This document shows, one piece after another, positions 1-12,290 of a stretch of DNA of 64,000 nt. The stretch is from Morella rubra (taxonomy: Eukaryota; Streptophyta; Magnoliopsida; Fagales; Myricaceae). Each line of letters begins with the position of its first letter. Within the stretch, counting starts at the first letter, position 1. Location of the stretch: positions 21,825,122-21,889,121 of the forward strand of contig CM025855.1 of the NCBI GenBank assembly GCA_003952965.2, in the 5' to 3' direction. Both the position numbers and the translations under genes were made by a program. The notes below the pieces were generated by a model. That model was not told the origin of the DNA and did no database searches. It saw only the letters and a program-made list of their open reading frames with translations.

Positions 1-454
1 ATTCCATATAACAACTTCAATTTTCATAAAACTCCTTTTAATTCCATATTTTATTAAGTAGGTCTCCTAAATTTTTTTTTAAACACGTGACAAAATAAAT
101 TATGTATTAAAAGAATAAAATAGTCTATAAAAATAATTATTAACATTAAAATAACATATATTTTGGATTTTTTTTTAATTTTTTTCCAACTATACCTATA
201 GCAGCGATTTTTTTCAAAACCGCTGCTAAAGGTACAAGATACAGCAGTCTCATACTGACCGCCGCTATATGCAATCTGTTAGCTGCTACAGTGACCACTG
301 CTATATGCTGTCTATAGCAGCGGTCAGTGACCGCCGCGATAAAGACCGCCGCCATAGGGGTGTTTTTAGTCGCGTTTAAAGGAAAATGCCAGAATAGGGG
401 GTCTATAGCGGCGTTTTTAGCGACCCCGCTGCTATAGACCTTTTTTTTGTAGTG
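1..454. mobile_element. CACTA (En/Spm-type) transposon terminus
   Basis: The stretch stops at 449-454 in GTAGTG preceded by a run of T, the reverse complement of the CACTAC-plus-A-run end that defines CACTA elements. From about 190 to 440 an 11-base motif of the type TATAGCAGCGG recurs in both orientations, as expected for subterminal repeats bound by the transposase. Only one end is visible; the other would lie left of the window, or this is a truncated end. No transposase coding is seen here, so this may be a non-autonomous copy. Confidence 0.72.
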
Positions 455-3400
455 TCTCTCTGTCTACAACCTTTTCCTCCATGGAGGAAGATTTGAAAAG
501 ATTATCTTAATCAGTGATCCTGTGCAAATCATCATCAGCACCCAGCTTTACATCTCGTAATCGAAAGAGATATGTGCATTAAATTCAAAAATAAATAAAA
601 AAGTCTAGAGCTCGTTCAACTTTTCAACTTAGAAAAAAAAAAGTCGCTTTAATATGGAGCTAAATTATTAATTTCATCACCCTATTATCAGATTTTACTA
701 TTGATATCAATGAAAAATGGGCTATATAACATAATTTTATTTCCAAGGACAATTTGGGGTGTGCTTTAATGTGACTTACTAGTACTACTCTTCTTTCTCT
801 AACCACTGGGAAAACCTGGAGTGAGTTCAGAATGATCTCCGTCTTTGTTAAGATTCAAAAAAAATTATTCTTCATTCTCACAATAACAATTTATTTTAAA
901 ATATAAAAAAATATAAATTATTTTCATCAACTTTAAAGTATAATGGATGAATTACAAATTAAAAAATTCGGTTTAGATCCTAATAACACTTAGAGGGGGT
1001 GAATATGTGTTTTTCTTTTAATTAAAAAATCAATAACAATTTTAAAATGCCTATACAAAAAGACACTAATACAAATAAAAATTAATTAAGAGTTAAATAG
1101 AGAAAAATAATATAGTGGTTAATATGATGGTCGAATCAATCATAATGTTTTTTTTTACAGTTTAAATTACTTTTCCTTCAAAGTCATGGAGAAACAAAAT
1201 GGTACATTACAAAGTTTTAAAAGTTTTAGATGGATCAAGATCTTCTGTGGTTCTTTAATGGAATTGTATCCTGTAATTTAAAGTACTAAAATTGACTTTA
1301 TGTTGTTGTAAAATTCAAGATCAGGGAATAGACCTTATGCAGTGCAATAACACTTGGCGTATAATAGAAATTGACTTTAAATAGGCCACGTGCATGATAT
1401 AATTAGATTACACAGATTTAATAAATGTAAGAGGTCAATTATTATAAAAGAATGGTATTTTTTGAAAGTAAATTGTGAAGAGTGGTAATTTGTGTAATAT
1501 ACACCCTAACATGGTAATTAATAGTTTTATGTGGTTAATTAAGTAATATAATTTTTTAGTAAAGTTTTTTGGAATTAATTCACTGGAAAACGTACAAATG
1601 GCTATAGTTCACCTACCTTGCCTCGTCACAAGTATTCTAATTGGTCACAGAAGTGCCCACATGCCCACATATATGAGGACTAGGGGTGTACATTTTTGGG
1701 CTGGAAACGATCGGGCCGACCTAAACAGGCCCAAAATCGATTGGGCAGGTCGATTTTGGGCCAGCCCGATTCGGTTGTTGGCCCAAAAATACCTAGAACC
1801 AAACCGAGGGTATATAGGGAATTCATGTTATTTTTTAATTTTTTTAATTATTCTAATTCTAAAGAGATGACATTGTCTCCCTACCCCCCTTCTTCCTTGA
1901 GCCTCAGTCGAATCCTCCCCTTTTTCCTCTCAGATTGCCTAGCCCCCTCCCCCACCTTCCCCAGTCGGCGACACAACCTCTCTCTCTCTCTCTCTCTGTT
2001 GACTGGTTGCTACTTTGAGTTTTCCTCTCTCACTCTTGGGCTGACTGAACACTGACCGAAGCCAACTGCCGTTGGTCTAGCCAGTCCCTTTCTCCCTCGG
2101 CACAATTGTCGGCCCATGTTTTTCAGCAACCGAACCCCTTGGTTCAGTTGTCGGTAGGGGCTGAAAACCGCGCTGAGGAAGACCCCAATGAGTTTCATAT
2201 TCTCTATATAATTTGAGTTGAGAATATTGTGGTGTAGGCTGTCAATATACGCAGTTCTTCCTTTTTTTGTTTAGAACATGACTTTCTAAGCTTTGCGTTT
2301 ACAAATCAAGAAACAACGTCTATATAAATTTCTAACAATGTTCCACATGATTCATCATAATATGGTTGCTTCATTTTATATTTTGTGTACCATGCTTGTA
2401 TGAACTCAATGCAAATAAAATTTTATACGTTTGTATATCTTAATGCTGCTATTTAAATATGGATTTAATCTTAAAAGTAAGATCCTAACACGTCTAGTAA
2501 ATGATTCACGTTCAGCTAGCGCATTAATGACTTCTATGGAGAGTCCATACTAAGTTACAAAAAATATATAGAGCGATTAGACTTTTAATGTACGAACTAA
2601 CTCGATTTGGGTCATGAATATAGTAACTGAATGTCAACCCTGATTAGGAACTTACTCTTAGGACGGATTCAACCCGCCCAATACTCCTCTCTCTTGTAGC
2701 TCTTCTTACCGTCTTGAGGGCTATGGGGTGTCTTGGAGAGGCATTGAACGACTTCGTTTCCTCCTTGATCACTTTGCAACCTTTCCTTATACTTTTCAGC
2801 ATGTTTAATTTTAATTATTATGTTTTTAAATTTAATGTCGAAGCATTGCAATTTTCAACTCATTAAATGAGCTTTGAGAGGTTGTATGAGATATTTTATA
2901 GACAAGAGGAAGCAGACGAGGTCTATACATGATTCGTCATAATGAGTAACTTCTGTTGGGGGCAGAGTGGAAGAGGACGAAGTAAAAGTGTTGAGATCAG
3001 GATGCCTCTTGGCACTTAGTGAAGGGATATTCGGACCAATTACAAGCAGCAAGAGGGGAGGGAGGACAACAACTATAAACTCCTTCCTTTTATGATTTAC
3101 TTTACCCTTCAGCCCTAGTTTCACCTAAAATTTCGTATACAACAACTATAAAAGAAAAGAGCGATGTTCCACCGAAATTCAGGGGACAACCATACATAAT
3201 TACAATGCAAGCGTAATTTCCATGCAACTAAAGCCTCTCTCATTGTCATGAGTCTGAACGTCTATGGACTGCTTCTTTCAAGCGAGTATTGGTGCTATAT
3301 ATATATATATACCTGCTGAGAGATTATATGTTTACAGATTCACTTTGGCCTTCTTCTAAGAGATATATATACATATAATGCTTGCTCATCTCTTATAGTT

Positions 3401-3809
3401 CTATGGACCTATAACTCCAACAATCCTAGCACGTTTCATTTATTGAGATCTCCACTGTTAGTTTAAAGATCAAGTTGGTGAGATTTTTTCCTGTCGATGT
3501 ATTTAAATTCTAATGTTTCGATCAGCTAATGTACTTTCTTATCCTTTGGGATGTAAATTATAACCGTCCCAAAAAAAAACTTTTTGCAACGGTTTTGAAC
3601 TTTTTTGGAACAGAATTGCCCGTAAAAAAAAAAAAGGTTAATTATTTGAGACGGAATCTGTCCGTCCCAAAAAAAATCTCGTTTTAGCAACAGAAACGTC
3701 CATTCCGAAATATACGTTCGAACCGCACACTACATGTTCTAACCCTATACATCATTATATTATAAAACTTTGAACGAAAATTACGTGTTCTAACCCTGAA
3801 ATGATATAC
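455..3809. other. non-coding stretch, nothing recognised
   Basis: The short open frames here have no domain I recognise and no coding-like composition. It is AT-rich except for a GC-richer patch at 1680-2200. It contains a (CT)n microsatellite at 1979-1998, a (TA)n run near 3296-3311, and around 3560-3700 GACGGAATC/CCGTCCC motifs that resemble CACTA subterminal repeats (similar wording recurs near 37680), but no matching terminus was found. Confidence 0.5.
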
Positions 3810-3934
3810 AACATTTTAGGGCGGACAGAGGTCAATGTCAATCATTATGATACGTTGACCACAGTCCAAATTTGGTAATCCTTTCAAGGAAGTCACGGGT
3901 TCTCCTCTCTAGAAGCCCACATCCTCTAACATTT

Positions 3935-4069
3935 TTTTTTTTTTTTGTTAAACCACGAATTATATATGAAGCAAACCACATTACAACGAGAAAGCAACTA
4001 AATAGACTAACAAAAACGATAAGAACATAGCTATGGTGGTCTAACACCATTGAACTTCCGTAACACATA
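3935..4069 (-). mobile_element. short retroposed insertion with 11-bp target duplication
   Basis: The insert begins on the plus strand with a run of 12 T, that is a poly(A) tail on the minus strand, and is flanked by identical CTCTAACATTT at 3924-3934 and 4070-4080. The second promoter copy (4849-5120) has a single uninterrupted CTCTCACATTT at the same place (about 4919-4929), so it serves as an empty site. Poly(A), an 11-bp duplication and 135-bp length fit a SINE or a 5'-truncated LINE copy. I cannot assign the family, and I see no clear A/B box. Confidence 0.75.
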
Positions 4070-4198
4070 CTCTAACATTTATTAGCTTTGGTTGCGTTTC
4101 TGCAACAGGTCACCTTGTCATTCATCTTTAGCAGCTTTCCCCAACCACGCGATGGACAGGACCTCGTTTTTCTTTTATTTAATCGGAGTTTTCTGTTT

Positions 4199-4208
4199 TA
4201 TATAAAAG
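4199..4208 (+). promoter_or_regulatory. TATA box, promoter copy 1
   Basis: TATATAAAAG lies in a position conserved between the two duplicated segments and is followed 40-60 bp later by a CT-rich stretch typical of plant 5' leaders. No gene start is recognisable downstream before the second copy. Confidence 0.45.
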
Positions 4209-4272
4209 TGTCGACTGACTAGATTAGCTTCCTTTTTCAGTTTTTTTCTTCTTTTTCTCTCTCTCTGCTGCA

Positions 4273-4848
4273 AAGCTGGCGCGTAAATAAGATGATTATG
4301 TTCTCTTCATGTGCCTTTTTTGGGCCAAGTAAGATCATGATGTACTGATGGCCGAGTGAACACAAATTTGAAGTAATATGATATTGTATGTTGGTTTTGG
4401 ATCATGTAGGCCACGTTGAGAGCGAGTCGAGACTAAGGGTGGCGAATCTCCTCCACTCAAAAACAATTGAATTAGAATCAGTAAACTCCTTGAAACCTCG
4501 GTTTTTTTTTGGTAGTTTATGATATCCAGTAGTACTGCTCTGCAAAACCAAGTTGAGAATAGCAGGCGGATTCTTGCCACAATGCACGTGCAGTATGACC
4601 ATGAGAGATAGTGTGGTAGGACCCAGTCACATGGAAGCCAAATGAAATTGTCATATTCCTCCTATGCATGTCGGTATCAGCTGCCCTGTAAATCGGAGGA
4701 AACGAAGTGGTTCAACTTCCAAGTTCCAACTCGAAATGAAATAAGCATCATAGAGCGAGGACGAGTAAAATCATTTCATGAAAAACTAATGCAAGCCAAA
4801 GGCAGAGTCGCAAGACAGAATAGAACCACAGTACATGTCAAATTTCTT
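4273..4848. other. spacer between duplicated promoter copies
   Basis: No recognised coding domain. A plus-strand open frame at 4642-4890 (82 codons) runs into the second promoter copy and resembles nothing I know. This could be the relict of the transcribed part of the first duplicated unit. Confidence 0.3.
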
Positions 4849-5120
4849 AACATTTTTAGGGCGGACACAGGTCAATGTCAATCATTATGATACGTTCTCC
4901 TCTCTCGAAGCCCACGACCTCTCACATTTATTTGCTTTGGTTGCGTTTCTGCAATAGGTCACCTTATCATTCATCTTTAGCAGCGTTCCCCAGCCACGCG
5001 ACGGACAGGACCACGTTTTTTTTTTATTTAATCCGAGTTTTCTGTTTTATATAAAAGTGTCAACTGACTGAATTAGCTACCGTTTTCAGTTTTTTTTTTC
5101 TTCTTTTCTCTCTGCTACAG
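4849..5120. repeat. tandem promoter-like duplication, copy 2
   Basis: Shorter copy of 3810-4272. It lacks the 135-bp insertion and a 45-bp piece whose ends share GTT in copy 1, suggesting a micro-homology deletion. It keeps the TATA box and pyrimidine tail. Point differences between copies (for example GATGGACAGGAC versus GACGGACAGGAC) show that the duplication is not recent. Confidence 0.8.
5048..5057 (+). promoter_or_regulatory. TATA box, promoter copy 2
   Basis: TATATAAAAG is conserved with copy 1. About 265 bp downstream an ATG at 5322 opens only 18 codons before a stop, just upstream of the insertion site of element A. If a gene was driven from here its body has been lost or displaced. 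Confidence 0.4.
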
Positions 5121-5404
5121 TGCTACTTTGATAGACGTGCTGAACTGAGAGCCCTTACCGTTTACAACTCTCCACTCCTAGCCTTTAACAACCAAAAAAA
5201 AAAAAAATTTACTTTTAGTGAACTTCAAACTCTTTATAAACTCCCTCTCCCTTCTCCAAAACTCTCGAACCCTTCTGAACTTTGTTGGTTTCGTTTGTTG
5301 ATTTTGAGCTGAAGCCAAGGATGTCGAGAAGCCTCAACTCAAAATCAACAGCGCAATCCACAAAGCTCTGTTATATCTACTGAAATTATGTGCTTCCACA
5401 AGTC
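5121..5404. other. non-coding flank of element A
   Basis: AT-rich sequence with no recognised gene. It ends in ACTAG (5405-5409), the left target duplication of element A; the sequence resumes at 22585 on the far side of that element. Confidence 0.5.
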
Positions 5405-5409
5405 ACTAG

Positions 5410-6703
5410 TGAAAGTTTGCTTGCGAAAAATTAACTTACCAATTCTCTTGTTGATTTTGAGAATTTTTCAATAATCTTTAGGTCTTGTCGATCTCACAAT
5501 CTGAGAATTTCACAATTAGTAACCAAAGTGTTCTGCCTCCTTCCTCTCCACGCTCACAACTATGTAGGGTTTTTCTGAGTCATGATGGTCAACTCTCAAA
5601 CTAACAATTAGTCAATTAGGTAGACTATCTCATAGCTATCCTTATATATGAAAACCCTAGCTGTTATAGTGCGTGGGATCGTTAGGGATTTTAGATCTCG
5701 GCCGTAGGATCACATGGAAAAATTCTTTTTCCATTAATTCCCTTATATTATTTTATTCCGAATTTTGGGCTTCTACTAATTGTAATCATGTCCATCAACA
5801 TATTACAATTCACCCCCAAGATTTGAGATTGATTTGTGAAATCCTTTTTGCTAACAATTATTCGTTTTTATCATTCTACCATACTATATTCCAGATAGCA
5901 ATAGGACCGAAATCAATATCACCGATTAAGTCCCTAACTCATATAATTCTCAATTCACAATCTGTAACTCGTTGGACTATCAATTGTTTCCAAAACAATT
6001 TCACAAATAAATATATAATATATATATTAATTTTCGAAAAACATTTTCACAAAATACCATTAGCCAATGGATTCTTTTTCTAGTCCAACCCTATATAGAT
6101 ATCTTGAATATACTGTCTCATCAAGAGACTGGTGGATTCCTTATTGAACATTTATACAAACTCACTTATTATGTACAAGACCAACGTTATCTGGAATATT
6201 TGACCTAGAAAGATCATCACCAAACACTCGGTCAAAGCACAAGTACACAACAAATAGATTCATATAAACCTCTCAGGTCAAAGGATACAATAAACTAATT
6301 GTGCTAAATACCTTCTCAACATCAGTGATCAATTCTAGAAGGTATTTATATTTGATCCCGTTCAGTGCATGTACTCTTACATTACACCCACTTGTTTTGC
6401 TTAAGGTCACCACTTCAATGACGAAGTCCATCATCCTATTAAATAGAGGCACAACGAGTGTAGACTTATCGTACATCAATATGTACCTCGGTCTAGAACA
6501 AAATATCAAGTGAACAAGGAATCAAAAAGTCATACTTCCCGCCTTTGATTCATTAATCATTGGCATGACTTTTCTACAATGTCACTCAATAATAACCGTG
6601 TAACATCTTATGTTACAACATATTACCCAATAAATAAATATAAACACGTGGCATCTAAATAACAATTATTTAGAATAATGATTTTTAGGGCATATTTCTT
6701 ACA
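5410..6703 (-). repeat. element A 3' LTR
   Basis: 1294 bp. Read on the minus strand it starts TGTAAGAAATATGCCC at 6703 and ends ...TTTCA at 5410. It aligns along its length with 21293-22579 and, in part, with 60168-60872 and 62533-63807. It differs from the right LTR by scattered substitutions and small indels, so insertion was not recent. Confidence 0.93.
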
Positions 6704-6720
6704 ATCTCCCACTTGCACTA
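6704..6720 (-). promoter_or_regulatory. element A polypurine tract
   Basis: On the minus strand the sequence TAGTGCAAGTGGGAGAT abuts the TG start of the 3' LTR. AAGTGGGAGA is the usual plus-strand primer of many plant copia elements. Confidence 0.8.
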
Positions 6721-7005
6721 AAAAACATTCATACAGGTATCTCATACCCACATACATCCTTTCTATGTATTTTTCTTTTCAACGGTGGAGTGATTAGTTC
6801 TAAACTGCTTACAATTCTCCAACTTTATACCCAATGCACATGCATAAATTCAATATTGATCAACTATCAATAATACTTAAATTTATGCATCCCTGAATAG
6901 TCCACAAATACTCCACTCTAAGCACCAAGACCAGCGCTTAGTTCTTCTCAAGAACTTGAGAATAAGCTTAACCACTATCCAGCATTTAGGGCCTTTGTTA
7001 AATTA
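6721..7005 (-). other. element A internal sequence before nested element B
   Basis: Non-coding 3' internal region of A, read on the minus strand. It ends in ATATC (7006-7010), the target duplication of element B, and continues at 16002. Confidence 0.7.
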
Positions 7006-7010
7006 ATATC

Positions 7011-8519
7011 TGTAAGTCTAAATAACAACCCAAGAGGGGGTGAATTGAGTTTATCAAAAACGTCTCCTCTTTTTGATAAAAATGCAGATCTGGAAAATAT
7101 ACTTTTTCTACAAACACAAGAGCAGATCTGAATATGCTAAATGCTTCTTAATAAGAAGAATAATAAATCATAAAGCATAAATCTCCACAAGTATGAATAT
7201 GTACTGAAAAGTAAGAGAGATAGAGTTATTGAGATGACACCGTAATTTTAGGTGGTTCGGCCAACACTTGCCTATGTCCACCCCCAAGGCTATTGACTTC
7301 CTTGGGCTTCCTTCACTATTCTCCAAATAGCAAATACACCTTAGCTTCCGGGGTGCTAAGGAACTTTTACAAAGCATTTTGCGAGCTCACGTTTCAAACT
7401 CTCACAAATCCCAAAACCCAAGGGATTTCTTCTACCCTCACGAGTAGGACAAGTGTTCACACAGCACTCAAGTGTTTTTCAAAGATGGATACAAAGGAAT
7501 TACAATGAATGGCTCTCTAAGCCGAATAAGCAAGTGAAAAGCTCAATAGAGTGCAAGAAACAAGATTCTCAAAAGAAAGCTAACGTTCAACAGGTGGGAG
7601 TACAAGCTTTCTTGGTAGTTGCGGTTTTTCCTCTTCTTCAAAGCACTTTCTCTCTCTAGAAATTAGGGCAAGAGTGATTGCAAGTGTGTTGTCACCTGTC
7701 CTCTTTACAAACCGAGGTATCTATCCCGATTCCTTCCCGAGCTCTATTTGTATTATCGACTATTCTGAGGTGCTCCGAGGTGTGCTTTCCTATTACCATT
7801 TTTGAGCTCCGAGGTGTCGCTGAGGTGTTCCCGATGTGCTCCGAGCTTTTCCCTTATGATTTCCAAGGACCATCTGTAATTCTGACCATCTCGAGGTGCT
7901 TCCGAGATGTCTGCTTTTCTACTTTCATTTCCGAGGGGTTTCGAGTTTTTCCATTATAATTTTCGAAGTGCTCATTCCAAACATCCCGAGGTCCATACAT
8001 TTTCTCAACGTTTCCACAACATCCTGAGATGTCCATACACTTTCCCGACCTTTCCACAAACATTCTGAGATACTGATACAATATCCTGAGGTCTCCATTA
8101 CTATCTCCGAGGTGTCTCAGTGCAATGTGTGACAAGAATTTGATCTGAAGTCGATTCTCTTGGGAGACAGTGCAATGTGTCGACACTAGTCTTGTTCGAC
8201 AAATTTTTGTTGTTGTCTCGTGTAAGTGCAATGTGTCGACACTATAAGTACTGAAGAGGTTTTTCAGCAATTTTGAAAGTGTCATTTTCACTCCAATTCA
8301 TCTTTAAACACCTACAATATGAAAAATTGATTTTATCAACTTGTGTAATGGTGTTCAAGTGCACTTAGAAATATTTTTGTGAGATAACCTCAATCCTTTA
8401 AAATATATCTTTAGAAAATAGTGGATTGACAAGTAAAATCTAAAAGTCTTCAAAACTTAAAATTTTTGTTGTCATCAAAATCAATTATGGATTGTTTGGA
8501 AAACAACCTTAGGCTAACA
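7011..8519 (-). repeat. element B 3' LTR (shortened)
   Basis: 1509 bp, about 500 bp shorter than its partner. Compared with 13982-15996, most of the difference is one deletion near 7690, where GCAAGTGTGTTGTC joins to CACCTGTCCTCTTTAC; the missing piece corresponds to about 14690-15155. Positions 7700-8110 are crowded with CGAGGT/CCGAGGTGT motifs, and GTGTCGACAC occurs at about 8180 and 8235. Confidence 0.9.
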
Positions 8520-8540
8520 ATCTCCCCCTTTTTGATGATG
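8520..8540 (-). promoter_or_regulatory. element B polypurine tract
   Basis: Minus-strand sequence ending AAAAAGGGGGAGAT immediately precedes the TGTTAGCC start of the 3' LTR. The same arrangement recurs next to the LTR of element D at 25964. Confidence 0.8.
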
Positions 8541-9860
8541 ACAAAACCATTTTAAAAACGACAATTTGCTAACAAATAGAAAAGCTCCCCCTGAGAACAA
8601 GTAGGAGTTTTTCATGATATTTTTAGCAAAAAGGACTTTAAGATTTTACAAAAATTTTGCAAGAGTTTCCTTTGTAAATGGAGGTTTCCCAAAATTTAAA
8701 AACAAGAAGAACACTTCTATAAACTTCCTCCAAAATTCCCAAACTTTCAATTTTCTAATAAAAAACACAAGACTTCATATTGATACCATTTGAAAGTTAG
8801 GAATACTACCTGTAAAGCAAAACTCAAATGTCCACAGTTAAGTGCAAAGAGATAAGCACTTCCCAAATCCCTTATGATCACCATTAGAAAATCAGCAGAT
8901 ATGAGCATAATAAAATAATCCAATGGAGACATATAAATGAACATAGATATCCATTAGATAAAGCAAGTCAAGTGTAAATGGAATGTCCTCTGTTAAGGAC
9001 TAGGAAGTCAACATAATCACTTATAACTTCTCCCCATAATACTTCTAATTTCTCCCCCTTTAGCATCATCAAAAATAGGATAAGGGGAGGGCAAGAGTAG
9101 GTGGCTATTTAGGTGGAAGATGTGTAGTGGAGGTGAGAAGTTTGATTTCTGGATAGGAGGAGGATACGCACAGTTTCAAACTTCTTCAGCCATTCCATCC
9201 AAGTCGTGGAGAACTAATATGTCCATTTCATCCCATGAGGCTGAAGATTTCTATCAACTTCCATATGCACCTCTGTGGCCTTTACAACATCCTCAGCTGA
9301 TGATTTCACAAAAGCATGAAGATCAACAGAAATAGTGGTGAACTTAGCAGCAGTATTATGAATCACATTGCTAGCCACATGGATGTTGTTACTGACTTGT
9401 TGCTTAAGACCCTTCATAACCATATCAAGAGTCCCAAAAAGCTCTGTATGAACACCAAGCAGCTTTGTAATATCTTCAAATCCCTTCTTCATACAAGTGG
9501 CCTTCATCAGATACCAATTGGGAAGGAAAAGTAAGAATTTGGCCGTTTGGAAGAGATGAAAGGTTTCTGGGAGGTCGAGAGAAGCAATAAGTGTCGACCC
9601 TTAGCCCTTGGTGAGTATTTATGTGCCACGCGGACCGGTGTTTAAAAACATGGCATGCAAAATGAGTACGTACAATGTTTTCTCAAATGGCAAGTATGAT
9701 TTCAAAAGAAATGCATAGAGAGCACTTTAAACAAGGAACATAACATGTCCAATGTTATCAATTAACATAATTAATATGAAAAATCAAGCACAAATCACCA
9801 AATTTAATCCGAAGGAAATCTCATTCCAATTTCTTGACGAATAAAGCAAAATCTATCCTC
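8541..9860 (-). pseudogene. element B 3' region with relict of extra ORF
   Basis: This region lies between RNase H and the 3' LTR. Its first part near the LTR is non-coding and parallels 25984-26480 of element D. A minus-strand open frame at 9214-9507 (97 codons) is rich in heptad-like hydrophobic spacing (VHTELFGTLDMVMKGLKQQV) and sits where D carries its long extra ORF, so I read it as a shortened relict of that ORF. It is too degraded for a firm family call. Confidence 0.45.
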
Positions 9861-10182
9861 ATTAAGGGGTTTTGTGAAAATGTCCGCTAATTGAAGGTCG
9901 GTATTTACAAACTCAAGAACAATATCCCCTTTTTGAGCATGATCTCGAATGAAATGATGCTTAATCTCAATATGTTTTGTCTAGAGTGCTGAATTGGATT
10001 TTTTTTAAGATTAATCGCACTGGTATTGTCACATTTTATTGGGATGAGAGAATAATGAAGATTAAAATCTTCCAATTGTTGTTTCATCCATAATACTTGT
10101 GCACAACAATTGCCCACGGCAATATACTCAGCTTCTGTGGTTGATAGAGCCGTGGAATTTTGTTTCTTACAACACCAAGAGA
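9861..10182 (-). pseudogene. element B RNase H domain
   Basis: Minus-strand frames read STTEAEYI-like sequence, then GNCCAQVLWMKQQLEDFNLH, KCDNTSAINL and NPIQHSR, the C-terminal half of the copia RNase H domain. This enzyme would remove the RNA strand during reverse transcription in the particle. The frame is lost after NPIQHSR by an indel, so the end of pol is broken. Confidence 0.8.
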
Positions 10183-11500
10183 CTAGTGAGGGTCCAAGAA
10201 ATTGGCATGAACCACTAGTACTCTTTTTATCAATTTTACAACCAGCATAATCCGTATCCGAGTATCCTTGTAAATTAAATTCAGTACACTCTTGGGATAA
10301 AACAAGCCAAGATTTTGAGTGCCAACAAGATATCTAAAAATCCTTTTAACCGCAAGGAGATGAGATTCCTTAGGACAAGATTGGAATCTAGCACACATGC
10401 ATACACTAAACATTGTATCCGGTCTACTAGTGGTAAGATAGAATAAGGAGCCAACCATACCTCGATATTTTGTTTGGTCTACATCCTTACCTTTCTCATC
10501 CTTTTCCATTTTTGGTTGATGGACTCATTGGTGTACCATCGGTTTTGAGTTGTCCATCCAAAATCTTTTGAGTAGTTCTCTTGTGTATTTGGCTTGGTTT
10601 ATGAAGATGCCCTCATGATTTTGTTTAATCTGAAGCCCGAGAAGGTAACTCAATTCTCCCATGAAGCTTATCTTGAATTCACCTTTCATGACTTTGGAAA
10701 ATTCTTCACAAAGAGACTCATTAGTAGAACCAAAAATGATTCAACAACATTTATTTGAACGATAAGCAATTTATTTTCCTTTTCCTTAGTAAGAGAGTGG
10801 TATCGATCATACCTCGTGACAATCCATTTTCAATAAGGAAGGAACTTAACCGTTTATACCAGGCTCGAGGTGCTTGCTTCAAGCCATATAGTGCTTTTGT
10901 GAGCTGGAACACATGGTGTGGTAGCTTTCATCTAGGAGGTTGTTCTACACACACTTCCTTGGAAAGATAACCATTAAGAAATGTACATTTCACATTCATT
11001 TGAAATCATTAAAACATGCAAAGGCAAGCAACATGAGAAAAGATTATAAATGAGCAACGGAAGCAAAAGTTTCATCAAAATCAATCCCTTCTTCTTGATT
11101 GTAACCTTGGGCTACTAATCTTGCCTTGTTCCTCACTACAACCCCAATTCATCTATTTTGTTTCCAAAAACCCATTTTGTATAAAAAATTGGATAATCCT
11201 TGGGTCTAGGAACTAGATGCATACCAGATTTTTCTCAAACTGTTTTAGTTCATTCCATGGCATGATCCAACTTTTATCATCTTTTGCCTCATAAATTTCT
11301 TAGGCTCAAGTTGAGAAAGTAAGGCAACATTACTAGCTTGATTATAAGAAGAGCAAGTTCTTACACTTTTCTCCACATTACCAATGACTTGATCAATATG
11401 ATAATTTCTGACAAACTTCAAAGCCTTTGGTAGATCGTTGTTGATTTGAGGTGTTTCTTTTTCAATATCTACAATACCGATGTCATCTCTTCATTCGCTT
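10183..11500 (-). pseudogene. element B reverse transcriptase relict
   Basis: The open frame at 10183-10509 gives MEKDEKGKDVDQTKYRGMVG, SLFYLTTSRPD and RIFRYLVGTQNLGLF, the palm/connection part of copia RT leading into RNase H. Upstream (10510-11500) RT wording continues in shifted frames, including a decayed YVDD neighbourhood near 10740. The catalytic core cannot be read as one frame, so the polymerase is inactive. Confidence 0.75.
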
Positions 11501-12290
11501 TTGCATTGAGCTTACCCAAATTGTCCTTGTTGTTGTTGAGCATAAAGAATTTGCATTCGAAACATGGAAATAACCAATGTTGGGTTTTCTATCATTCCGT
11601 AGCTCATATGGAGTTTTCTTAAGATTTTTTATGAGCTAGGAATAGAACCATGTGAATCTATTGAAATCATCAACAACAACAAAGCCATAACGTTTGCCAA
11701 CGAAACTCAACGTTTGGGTTGGACCAAATAAGTCCATGTGTAGAAGTTGAAGTGGCCTAGAAGTGGACACCATATTTTTGCTTAAAAGAGGTTTTGGTTT
11801 GTTTGCCTTTTTGACACACTGCACAAATTTTGTCTTTCTCAAAAGTAAGGTTAGGCAAACTTGAAACAAGATTCTTTTTGGCTAGTTTTGAAATCAAGTC
11901 CATGCTTGCATGAGCAAGCCTTCTATGCCACAATCAACTATTCTTGTTATTTAGAGATGAAAGACATTTTGTATTTTCTGAGGAGATGCCCTCTAAATGA
12001 ACAATGTATACATTTTCAAATCTATGTCCAACAAACAAGACTTTCTTGCTTTCAATATTCTCAACAAGTTATGCTTCAAACAATCAATAAATAGAATATG
12101 TTCAATAGTAGGATTATGAGTCATACCGACATTTCCAAAACCAATAATTCCTTTACCGATATCACCAAATAAACTTATCCCTTTTCTTTTGGGCTAAGAG
12201 ATTTGGACCAACTCTTATCCCCTATCATGTGCTTGGAGCATCCGCTGAAGAACCCAATGTTTCCTTGACTTCGATTGACTTCAAGCACTC
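11501..12290 (-). pseudogene. element B protease-integrase relict
   Basis: Frame 11636-11869 contains STSRPLQLLHMDLFGPT and GKRYGFVVVDDF, the first catalytic Asp region of the copia integrase core. A direct jump near 11630 from this region to the downstream SSYGVF-type sequence removes the part holding the second Asp and the Glu; element D keeps those residues at 32950-33170, and the lost piece is about 340 bp. Upstream, 11870-12290 corresponds to protease and pre-integrase but is frameshifted. Confidence 0.75.

Larger units (their letters stand above)
3810..4272. repeat. tandem promoter-like duplication, copy 1
   Basis: This segment and 4849-5120 share the same order of motifs: AGGGCGGACA, a GTCAATGTCAATCATTATGATACGTT-type block, CTTTGGTTGCGTTTCTGCAA, CATTCATCTTTAGCAGC, a TATA box and a pyrimidine-rich tail. 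Copy 1 has two extra pieces: about 45 bp at 3857-3901, and a 135-bp retroposon-like insertion at 3935-4069. The direct repeat of a TATA-bearing segment about 1 kb apart looks like a duplicated gene promoter, but no attached coding sequence is recognised. Confidence 0.8.

Noticed and set aside
1598..2198. Overlapping 60-119-codon open frames near a GC-richer patch
   Set aside because: They share one stretch in several frames, run through a (CT)n microsatellite, and match no domain.
5673..6083. 136-codon plus-strand open frame
   Set aside because: It lies entirely within the 3' LTR of element A, antisense to the element. Only shortened, diverged frames exist in the other LTR copies (for example 21600-21785 and 62793-63026).
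7293..7508. Repeated plus-strand frames MTSLGFLHYSPNSKYTLASG at 7293 and 14270
   Set aside because: Both are the same antisense stretch of the two LTRs of element B; the repetition reflects the LTR, not a gene pair.
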